Origin: Verrucomicrobiia bacterium
GTDB lineage: Bacteria > Verrucomicrobiota > Verrucomicrobiia > Verrucomicrobiales > DEV007
DNA length: 40,810 bases
Assembly: GCA_030425385.1 (NCBI GenBank)
Contig: JAUIAH010000050.1
Location: forward strand, 1-40,810
Reading direction: 5' to 3'
In this document: in pieces, positions 1-6,757 of the stretch
How the letters are laid out: every line of letters begins with the position of its first letter
Position numbering within the stretch: position 1 is the first letter of the stretch
Position numbers and translations under genes: made by a program
The notes under the pieces: generated by a model
Seen by the model: the letters and a program-made list of their open reading frames with translations, nothing else
The model's database searches: none
Told to the model about the DNA's origin: nothing

Positions 1-109
1 AGCACACATCAATAGATAGCCCGAAGAGAAGCCAAAGTTAAGATTGCACGAATGCCGAACGAGGGCATTTTTGACTCGTCATCAGCGAGTTACGCTCCTT
101 CATGCTCCG

Positions 110-307
110 CTATGGGATGCCTGTGATGAAGAATGAGTGCTCACGAGACACCACTTCCTTGATCAGAGGATCCTGCACGCCGCCCACATGGACGCCGTAT
201 TCGCGGGAGACGACCTCCTTGATCAACACGGGGCCCTGCGCCGAGGCGGGCACGATCCAGCCTAGCAGAAGGCACAGTGCACCTATAAATCGGGGTGAGA
301 ACATCAC
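110..307 (-). CDS. small secreted protein with a duplicated motif
   Basis: A 65-residue product with a clear Sec signal peptide (about residues 1-24, ending A-S-A-Q). The mature part is only about 40 residues and consists of two copies of a short motif, L-I-K-E-V-V-S-R-E, followed by an aromatic/beta-rich tail in each copy. The start lies 20 nt after the stop of the Gly-rich surface protein gene upstream, so the two are probably one transcript. I do not recognise a function. SRE-type phrases like this occur inside larger secreted proteins of PVC bacteria, so this may be the stump of a longer protein ended by the TAG at 110-112. Confidence 0.6.
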   Translation of the reverse strand: MMFSPRFIGALCLLLGWIVPASAQGPVLIKEVVSREYGVHVGGVQDPLIKEVVSREHSFFITGIP

Positions 308-327
308 ACCAAAGCCTAACGCAAGCG

Positions 328-1587
328 TTATGGACGAATAACCCGTGCCTGCACCGCGGAGTAGCCAATACCCACCGGAATCTCAGCCGTCCATCGGATG
401 ACAAGCGGGCTCGTGCTCACGACCGTATCCACCGCCGCGTCCACCACCGTGAAATCGGCGTTGGCCCGTGGGGTGACCCGCACTTTCACCTGGGACGCTT
501 GTTCCACATTCGTCGTTTCGAGGACAACCTGCGTCGTTGAGGTTTCTGGTAGAGCCACATCGGGATTCGACGCGCCGAAAGCCGCACGGGGATCGGCGGG
601 AGCGGCCTCGCCACCGATGGAAACGACCTTCACTTGAGGAGCCGTGGATGGGGGCCAAAGAAGGGCAGTGGCGCCGTCTGTTAGGGAGATGACGCTGGGG
701 TCTGGAGTGATCGCTGAAGAACTGTCATTCACCTGCCGCTCGATCCGGATCCGACCGAAACGAGCGGCTTCATTCTGCCCGCCAACTCCACCTAGCGCTT
801 GGATCGCACCGGTGCCAGCCAGTGTGGTCGAGATAATCCTCACACCACCCCCAGATCCTCCACCTGACAATTGCCCAAACCAAACGTCGCGGCCAGCACC
901 ACCATTAGCTCGGATCACGCCGCCAACTTCTGTTCTTCCAGAGGAAGCGATCAATATCGCTCCTCCTCCAGCGCCGCCTCCAAGATGACTATCTCTATCA
1001 TCATGGTGAGAGCCAGATCCACCTGAACCTCCAACCAATGGCACAAGCGCTGCATTTCCATAGGCTGAATCACCGGCCCCATAGTGCGCACCACGAGCCT
1101 GTCGCTGTCCACCACCAGGACCGAATCCCGCTCCATCATTCACACCCACGGAGAAATCCCCTTGAGCACCCCTGAAACCTCCAGGCCCCGGCTCCGCGAG
1201 CAACGGTGCAGCACGGCCGCTCTGCCCATTCAAACTCACCGTCCCATCAATCGTCACGTCCCCACTGACTAACCAAACCACCGGCGCGCGACTAGCATGA
1301 TTCTTAAACGTCACGGTCGCGTCCGCTGCCACGGTCACGCTCGTGTATTTGAAGACCACGGCCCATTTCTCGGGATCATAGATCCCTTTCCCCGCATTGG
1401 CCGCATTGTTCGTATCCCATTTCACCGTCGTCCCATCGCCATCCACCGCCTGAGAAAGATCGATCACCATGTCCTCGGTCACGACGAGGGCACCATCGGA
1501 ACCATCCGCACCCGGCACGACGATGGCGGCCACGGAAACCGAGGCCATGGTGAGAATGAGAGAGAGGCAAAGCGTGACGAGTTTCAT
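328..1587 (-). CDS. secreted glycine-rich surface protein
   Basis: A 419-residue product with a signal peptide (residues 1-20, ending S-V-A-A). Residues about 60-125 look like a beta-helix or 'deposited matrix' segment of the T-V-T-F-K-N and V-T-I-D-G-T-V-S-L-N-G type. Residues about 125-280 are very Gly-rich (GGGSGGG, GGAGGGAILIAS). Secreted PVC and myxobacterial surface proteins often have this layout. The C-terminal 100 residues are beta-rich, with an Ig-like appearance. No catalytic motif is visible. The gene is preceded by a 20-bp inverted-repeat element (1645-1664) that also precedes the lipoprotein operon at 5442. It is likely co-transcribed with the small secreted protein after it. 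Confidence 0.75.
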   Translation of the reverse strand: MKLVTLCLSLILTMASVSVAAIVVPGADGSDGALVVTEDMVIDLSQAVDGDGTTVKWDTNNAANAGKGIYDPEKWAVVFKYTSVTVAADATVTFKNHASRAPVVWLVSGDVTIDGTVSLNGQSGRAAPLLAEPGPGGFRGAQGDFSVGVNDGAGFGPGGGQRQARGAHYGAGDSAYGNAALVPLVGGSGGSGSHHDDRDSHLGGGAGGGAILIASSGRTEVGGVIRANGGAGRDVWFGQLSGGGSGGGVRIISTTLAGTGAIQALGGVGGQNEAARFGRIRIERQVNDSSSAITPDPSVISLTDGATALLWPPSTAPQVKVVSIGGEAAPADPRAAFGASNPDVALPETSTTQVVLETTNVEQASQVKVRVTPRANADFTVVDAAVDTVVSTSPLVIRWTAEIPVGIGYSAVQARVIRP

Positions 1588-1914
1588 AGCACAGTGGTTG
1601 ATTGAATTGATGGATAAGGATGTAAGAGAAATGACAAATCTTGCCTACCCTCCAAATCGAGGGGTGTGAAAGTTGTGGTAATTCCAATGGACTCTACGGG
1701 TATCGACGATTACAGCGTAGCCCCTGAGTTTGCTGGCCTTCTCCCGTTCCATAAGCAACCGCTTCCGAATCGTTACCGGGTCATTTCTATTTCGGCGTCG
1801 CCGCAGGACCCTTGTTCACGCTTGCCTCATGTCGTTGCGAAGCTTCTACCGCCACCATGCACGTCCACACGAACCAACAAGAGTTCGACCTAGCTGGCTC
1901 ATTAGAGCTTCTTC
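1588..1914. other. intergenic region, 327 nt
   Basis: No credible gene; the ORFs here lack ribosome sites and coding character. It holds the leader and upstream element of the Gly-rich protein gene (1598-1664). At its far end, GCTTCTTCC at 1907-1915 pairs with GGAAGAAGC at 1932-1940, spanning the stop codon of the delta-60 protein. This could be a weak terminator, but no T-run follows it. Confidence 0.4.
1645..1664 (-). promoter_or_regulatory. 20-bp inverted-repeat upstream element, copy 1
   Basis: CTACCCTCCAAATCGAGGGG is present here and again, identically, at 5507-5526. CCCTC and GAGGG form an inverted repeat around a six-base centre. Each copy lies about 60 nt upstream of the start of a minus-strand gene for an exported protein. 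Between element and start, both leaders also share TTGATT(G/T)AATTGATG (1598-1612 here), 10-11 nt from the ATG. An operator or specialised promoter is the simplest reading; which factor binds is unknown. Confidence 0.5.
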
Positions 1915-3255
1915 CTACGGACGGCGAAATCGGAAGAAGCCCTTTCTTCGCGCGTCCTTAGGAAGCTCTAGCACTTCGTAATGAAGGCTCACATGGTCCT
2001 CAGAAACCAAGACCGGTCCGCCCGGGATCGGTTTCCACGAGTTCGGGAGAAGGGACGGGCTCCATTCGATCGTTAACTCCTCGAATGCCCCTCGCGGCAG
2101 GGAATAGCGGAGTTGCACCCCATCACCCTCCAGATGCTTCTCCACTGCCATCAGGCTAGCAGATGGCAAAGAAGCCTCACCCTGCGCGGTCACCTCGATC
2201 AACTGCTGCAAGAGCCCGGCTCCATTCAGATAGCGCCCAGAGGCACGAAGAAGCCCGCCATGATGACTCACATCCTTCCATATCCAAACCATGCCTGCAG
2301 CCTCTCGAGACCGTTCCCCTGCGCCCAAAGGGACCCATGTCTCGCCTTCATCCCACGAGGTCTCCAAGGCCACATCCCGTAACAACGGCGCACTCCCACC
2401 CCGTTGCCAGACCACCTGCCCAGCCTCCAATTGCAACGCATCCTGGGCCACGTCATTGGTCACCCTTCCGAGAACCGGGCGGTAAGCCGTCTTCGCTGGC
2501 TCCCGACTGGTCAGCAGGATCCGGCCATCGGCCTGCGGTGTCAGGGTTCGAATTTCGTTCCCTGGCCAAGAGAACCGAAAGCTCGGGTTCAGATGCCCAT
2601 TCCTATCCAGGCGCGCGATATTGTCCCAGGACTGACCAACGATCCGATGGATTCTTCCTCCAATGATCACATCACCATCGGCTTGTATCACGATGCTCAT
2701 GATTCTAGTCTCAAATCCTCGTTCAATGTTAGGAGGGACAAATGTCGGATCGAGCGCCCCATCTTCCGGCAGAAGACGCGCCAAGAAATGACGCTCAGTC
2801 CCATTCACCTGATCAAAGCTCCCACCAATCAAGATCTTACCGTCAGGTTGTAGCGCGGCGCAATTCAGCCACTCACTCACCTTCGGAAAGAAATTCTCGT
2901 CCAAACGACCATCAGGAAGCAAGCGCGCGATCCCCTTGCGCGAGCGCCCATTCACCGATTCCAACCCACTTCCAATCAACAAGATTCTCCCTTCTGCATC
3001 GAGAAGCATTTGGTGAACCTCTCCTCCGATCTCTGGTCGGAAATGTGGATCCAGTTGCCCCTTTTGATCAAACCGGGCAAGAGCTGACCGACGCTCACCT
3101 TGCGCTTCCGTAAAGTTCCCTCCCACAAGCAAACGCCCATCTGAATCGACTAACAACGCGCGACAATCGCGATTCAATCCCGCATCAAACGTCGGATCAA
3201 GCCGTCCCGCTGGCGTGAGCCGAACCAAGCCTCGACGATGCTTCCGCCAGCCCAA
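1915..3255 (-). CDS. delta-60 repeat propeller protein, C-terminal part of a frameshifted gene
   Basis: A 446-codon frame carrying delta-60 (DUF5122-type) beta-propeller repeats: A-L-Q-P-D-G-K-I-L-I-G-G-S-F ... A-R-L ... G-x-L-D-P-T-F recurs about five times in the first 260 residues. A beta-sandwich C-terminal module follows, ending G-F-F-R-F-R-R-P. The open frame begins only with a TTG and has no signal peptide. Its first residues continue the repeat that the overlapping upstream frame (ending 3174) breaks off. I read 4079-1915 as one ancestral gene, thioredoxin plus propeller, interrupted near 3230. This part is probably not translated unless frameshifting occurs. Confidence 0.7.
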   Translation of the reverse strand: MGWRKHRRGLVRLTPAGRLDPTFDAGLNRDCRALLVDSDGRLLVGGNFTEAQGERRSALARFDQKGQLDPHFRPEIGGEVHQMLLDAEGRILLIGSGLESVNGRSRKGIARLLPDGRLDENFFPKVSEWLNCAALQPDGKILIGGSFDQVNGTERHFLARLLPEDGALDPTFVPPNIERGFETRIMSIVIQADGDVIIGGRIHRIVGQSWDNIARLDRNGHLNPSFRFSWPGNEIRTLTPQADGRILLTSREPAKTAYRPVLGRVTNDVAQDALQLEAGQVVWQRGGSAPLLRDVALETSWDEGETWVPLGAGERSREAAGMVWIWKDVSHHGGLLRASGRYLNGAGLLQQLIEVTAQGEASLPSASLMAVEKHLEGDGVQLRYSLPRGAFEELTIEWSPSLLPNSWKPIPGGPVLVSEDHVSLHYEVLELPKDARRKGFFRFRRP

Positions 3256-4079
3256 ATCTCACCATGCCTTCCTACTTCAATGGCTCTGACATACCCCCAT
3301 TCGTGCTGGCTCTGCAGGCAAGGCGTGAAACTAGCATCCCGTGAACCATCCGACAGAAAGCGCTCAAGCATGATCCGCGAGTCTCCTCCTTCTTCGAGCG
3401 GCGCGAAGCCGGCCCCTCCAACCAACCATTTGCCATCTGCCTGGATCGCGGCACTTGTGAAACTGGCACTGATCAATGGCCCAAAGTCCTCTTCGATCTT
3501 ATACTCAAACGGAGGCGGTCCCACCTGCGGGCCTTTCACTTGGTCAATCAGCGCCCGAAACGTCTCAGCCCCCGCAAAGCCCGCTTGGCTATGAAGGATT
3601 TGCCACGCCCGATGGCTGCTTGAATCAGTCACCCCATTGATGATCACAAAGTGAGGTATCGCTCCTTGCGCATACGGACTGAAGGCCACCCGATCCAGAT
3701 CATCCGCAACTTCTTCTAGGCCATAGGTCGCGATAAACTGATCCGTGAGCTCAGGTGCTTCGGACTCGATATTCACCGGCAACACCTTGACAGGGATCCC
3801 TGCGGGATTGCCTCCCTGCTCTGCGTAGTATTCATCGATATCCCGCTTCAAAACCGGAGTCGATGTTCGGCACGGAGGGCACCAATAGGCAAAGAAATCG
3901 AGAACAATGATCGAGCCCTCAAAGTCGTATAAACGAAGCTTCTCTCCACTCAAACGGCTGGGTATTTCAAAGTCTGAGGCCACTCCACCTCCTCGTAATT
4001 GCCCCAAACCAGATGACGGCATCCAGGCCAATGACACGGCCAACATGGCTACGAATTTCGAAGACAACAAGCGTTTCAT
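3174..4079 (-). CDS. TlpA-type thioredoxin fused to delta-60 repeats (N-terminal part of a frameshifted gene)
   Basis: The start at 4079 gives M-K-R-L-L and a signal peptide ending near S-S-G-L-G; the frame opens further upstream to 4142, but that would overlap the barrel gene. After the signal comes a thioredoxin fold with the redox motif Y-W-C-P-P-C-R and a cis-Pro region (G-A-I-P-H-F-V-I), typical of TlpA/ResA-like periplasmic thiol oxidoreductases. Delta-60 repeats start at about residue 190 (A-I-Q-A-D-G-K-W-L-V-G-G). The frame goes wrong after G-G-S-I-V-E-A and ends within 20 codons. Third gene of an operon with the DUF4266-like lipoprotein and the barrel; 23 nt separate it from the barrel gene. 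Confidence 0.75.
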   Translation of the reverse strand: MKRLLSSKFVAMLAVSLAWMPSSGLGQLRGGGVASDFEIPSRLSGEKLRLYDFEGSIIVLDFFAYWCPPCRTSTPVLKRDIDEYYAEQGGNPAGIPVKVLPVNIESEAPELTDQFIATYGLEEVADDLDRVAFSPYAQGAIPHFVIINGVTDSSSHRAWQILHSQAGFAGAETFRALIDQVKGPQVGPPPFEYKIEEDFGPLISASFTSAAIQADGKWLVGGAGFAPLEEGGDSRIMLERFLSDGSRDASFTPCLQSQHEWGYVRAIEVGRHGEIWAGGSIVEAWFGSRQRDGLIRRLMRD

Positions 4080-4102
4080 GATCAATAACTGTTCAAGTAA
4101 TG

Positions 4103-5227
4103 TTAGAATTTGACGGATAAACCCGCCTGCCCAAAGAGCCATTGGCGGTCTTTATAGAGATCAGAAAAGTCGCGAGAATTTCTTCCCACCGGCGCAAAGT
4201 TTGTCCAATAGACACCACCGCCAAACTTGAGCGCCCAATCCAAACGAGGATGCAGATAGCGCAATCCGATCCCGAGTTGCGTGCTGTCCAAGGGAGGCGC
4301 TGCGCTCGAGACGAAATCAGGATCCCTCACCAAGCCATTATCTGAGTAGAACCGCGCGGAAAGCGATATGAACCATTCATTCTCCCAATCCACCTCGATC
4401 CCTAGCCCACCCTCAGCGGCATGGAAACCAGGCGACTCATAGGTCACACCTATATTTCCTTTGACCACAAGATGTTCCCTCAGTGCCCAGCGGCTTTCAA
4501 AGGTGCCATGAGAACGAAGATCTCTCCCCGTGGTGCTCGTGAGCCCCGCGGAGCCTTTCACGCGCCACCGCCGATGAGGCACGGTCTCTAACGATAGCTC
4601 ACCGCTCCAGCTCTCCAGGACGTCGCGCCCACTCCTGAGCGGTGCAAAGAGAGGCTTTTCATAAAACGGTGCGATATGATCACGTCGATACGCCAGCGAC
4701 GCCTTCACGACCCCTTCCAACAGTCGCAATCGATGCTGCAAGCCAAACGCCCACGACATTCCGCTAGGATCGGGTTCTCGGTACCCTTGAAAGGATCCGA
4801 ACAACTCCCGGTAGTAAGTGGCCAACCACAACGAACGGTAATCCTGATAGCCCGATGACAGGCCTACACTGGCATCCAGCACCCACCGGTCATCAGATGC
4901 CCATTGGACCGTGACGCCTCCTGCCCATTGGCTCTCCGATGCCGTCGCGTCTGGGAGGAAACCTCCTGGCACGTGGACGTCGACAGCATGATGAGCCTGG
5001 GAGGCGAGGATGGAGAAACGCCAATTACCCGAGTCTAGCCCAAGCTCCAGTTTCGAATTCGCCAATTCAAAGGCATCACTCACGAGCACCGCCGTCTCCG
5101 CCTGCAGCGAGAGCCGCGCCGAGCTTGGCCATGATCGTCCATCTGCCCAGACGTCGTGAACCGAAAGCATCACCACGACGATTCTAGCACACCAACACAG
5201 AATCCTCCTCAGCGGCATGAAGCGCAT
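4103..5227 (-). CDS. DUF3570-like outer-membrane beta-barrel protein
   Basis: A 374-residue product with an N-terminal signal sequence (cleavage near V-W-A-D) and alternating hydrophobic/polar beta strands throughout. It ends A-G-L-S-V-K-F, a terminal aromatic typical of proteins inserted by the BAM machinery. Size and neighbours fit the DUF3570-like barrels found beside DUF4266 lipoproteins and thioredoxins. The start overlaps the end of the lipoprotein gene by 19 nt, so translation is probably coupled. The family's function is not established. The context (Cys-rich lipoprotein, barrel, thiol oxidoreductase) suggests an outer-membrane assembly needing disulfide or metal handling; that part is inference. 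Confidence 0.7.
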   Translation of the reverse strand: MRFMPLRRILCWCARIVVVMLSVHDVWADGRSWPSSARLSLQAETAVLVSDAFELANSKLELGLDSGNWRFSILASQAHHAVDVHVPGGFLPDATASESQWAGGVTVQWASDDRWVLDASVGLSSGYQDYRSLWLATYYRELFGSFQGYREPDPSGMSWAFGLQHRLRLLEGVVKASLAYRRDHIAPFYEKPLFAPLRSGRDVLESWSGELSLETVPHRRWRVKGSAGLTSTTGRDLRSHGTFESRWALREHLVVKGNIGVTYESPGFHAAEGGLGIEVDWENEWFISLSARFYSDNGLVRDPDFVSSAAPPLDSTQLGIGLRYLHPRLDWALKFGGGVYWTNFAPVGRNSRDFSDLYKDRQWLFGQAGLSVKF

Positions 5228-5442
5228 CCTCCTGATTGGGCACCGATGCCATTTCCCGTGTTACCTGGCTCCACTTGAGCGATGAGCTGGCAGTGGTCTT
5301 CAAAAGCGAACGAGTCAGGAAACACCATGTTCGGCTTCGCCACCCAATGCCGTTCATTGAGCGGCAGTTGCGCGCACGCTCCTAGCAAGATGGTAAGACA
5401 ACAGCACCCGAGGCTGAGGCCAGCTTTCGCGTGGATATTCAT
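5209..5442 (-). CDS. DUF4266-like cysteine-rich lipoprotein
   Basis: A 77-residue lipoprotein with lipobox L-L-G-A-C at about residues 19-23. The body has the A-K-P-x-M-x-F pattern, and the tail is Gly/Cys-rich (G-N-G-I-G-A-Q-S-G-G-C-A-S-C-R). Short length, A-K-P segment and G-G-C-x-x-C tail match DUF4266, which normally ends G-G-G-G-C-G-C-N or similar. First gene of a three-gene operon with the barrel and the TlpA-type protein. Its leader carries the second copy of the 20-bp element (5507-5526). Function unknown; the terminal cysteines could bind metal or be substrates of the thioredoxin. Confidence 0.7.
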   Translation of the reverse strand: MNIHAKAGLSLGCCCLTILLGACAQLPLNERHWVAKPNMVFPDSFAFEDHCQLIAQVEPGNTGNGIGAQSGGCASCR

Positions 5443-5506
5443 ATCATTTCATTGATTTAATTGATGAGTTTCGAGTCATCGAGTTTGGCAGGCCACTCCG
5501 ATCTGA

Positions 5507-5526
5507 CTACCCTCCAAATCGAGGGG
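5507..5526 (-). promoter_or_regulatory. 20-bp inverted-repeat upstream element, copy 2
   Basis: Identical over 20 bp to 1645-1664. It lies 65 nt upstream of the DUF4266-like lipoprotein start and just after the stop of the CAP-domain gene. The shared leader motif TTGATTTAATTGATG is at 5452-5466. Confidence 0.5.
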
Positions 5527-5572
5527 GGGCGGCGAAAGCGCTGAGCGTTCGTCCGCAGCGCCCATTGGCACA

Positions 5573-6757
5573 TTACGGATAGGGACGAGATTCAATACGG
5601 TAATAGCGTTTCTGTGCGCTTGGCAGAGGGTCGGCTGTCTCGTGCCAGGTGCCATCGCCGAGCGTGAAGAGGGTGAGCCGTCGCCACTGCTGGAGATTTG
5701 AACTGCTGAGAAGGCTATAGGCGCGCCCTCTTTCCGTGGCCCAGCGGATGCGATAGACATTCCCCTCGCGTCGGGAGATGTCGATCATGGCCCCGATGGT
5801 TGTTTCGTCAGGTTGTGGCGGCACGAGATCACGGAACCCCAGGTTACCTCTCGCCTGATCATACGTGTAGCTGCCGATGGCCTTTGGTTGAGAAGGGTAT
5901 AGCGTGACACGGCGAAGGGATCCGTCTGCTTGAGGGATAGAGACTTTCTGTGAGACATCGCCGTTCCACTCTAAGCGGACTGTCCCTCGCGGATAGGCGA
6001 GTAGATTGACAAGGGGAAGGGCGAAGCTTCCCGATGCGGTGGAGATCTCTTCCGCATCTTGATTACGAATGGTGATGGCGACATTGGGCAGCCCCTCACC
6101 GATGTCGTAGACTTCATTTCCATTGCGGTCTTCAAAGATCGTCCCTGTGAAATAAACGGGACTGTTAGAGCGGCTTCCCAAGCCCATGGCATAGAGCCGC
6201 TCCACCACCCCGATGCCGATCTCGCGAAAGTGGCTTCCAAACATGTTGGTGCGATGCCCCTCACTATGCCACCACCCTTCGTAAGCATCGGCTGAAGTCT
6301 GATAGCCCCAGGCGATGTTCTCGCCCCACCACGACGGGGCATAGCCTTCATGGCGAAATCGGTCTCCAGGCCGAGGCTCGGTCTCTGGATCGTAGTGTTG
6401 GCTGCCCGCCACTGTGCCATGCTGGAACTCGCCAGTAGTGTGCATGTCCTCGGCGTGGTGACGACTGGCGGCTATGAGGCTTCTGTGAGGAGCCAACGGG
6501 CCGTTACTGGCCGGCACATCCGTGTAGGAAGTCCCATAACGCTCATTCTCGGCTGCGGAATCGAATCGGCCGCGATTGAGATGCCAACGGACCAATTCCT
6601 CTTCAGAAGACGGCTCGCCATCGAGATCATTTCCCAATACTGGCATCAGCGTGAGGACAAAGGCACAGGCTACCCGAAGGATCCCTGCAATGGTGCCACA
6701 CGGAATCGGTGCTCCACTTCGAAGGCTCACATGCATTGCATTCATCTCACTGTTCAA
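5573..6757 (-). CDS. secreted CAP (SCP/PR1-like) domain protein
   Basis: A 394-residue product. Residues about 50-190 form a CAP domain: H-A-E-D-M-H, G-E-N-I-A-W-G and H-S-E-G-H-R-T-N-M, with the usual His and Glu cavity residues, then I-G-I-G-V-V. Next is an SdrD B-like/Cna-B-like segment (F-E-D-R-N-G-N-E-V-Y-D-I-G-E-G-L-P-N-V). The final ~70 residues are the short beta module (Y-R-I-R-W-A-T-E-R-G ... Y-Y-R-I-E-S) common at the ends of verrucomicrobial exported proteins. The hydrophobic N-terminal stretch (about 22-42) is the signal. Starts at M5 or M8 are also possible. The start overlaps the stop of the upstream PPC-like gene by 11 nt, so they form an operon. Confidence 0.8.
   Translation of the reverse strand: MNSEMNAMHVSLRSGAPIPCGTIAGILRVACAFVLTLMPVLGNDLDGEPSSEEELVRWHLNRGRFDSAAENERYGTSYTDVPASNGPLAPHRSLIAASRHHAEDMHTTGEFQHGTVAGSQHYDPETEPRPGDRFRHEGYAPSWWGENIAWGYQTSADAYEGWWHSEGHRTNMFGSHFREIGIGVVERLYAMGLGSRSNSPVYFTGTIFEDRNGNEVYDIGEGLPNVAITIRNQDAEEISTASGSFALPLVNLLAYPRGTVRLEWNGDVSQKVSIPQADGSLRRVTLYPSQPKAIGSYTYDQARGNLGFRDLVPPQPDETTIGAMIDISRREGNVYRIRWATERGRAYSLLSSSNLQQWRRLTLFTLGDGTWHETADPLPSAQKRYYRIESRPYP

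Noticed and set aside
1-109. Minus-strand continuation after the small secreted protein (K-E-R-N-S-L-M-T-S-Q)
   Set aside because: Only ~20 codons, then another stop; no recognisable gene before the edge of the window.
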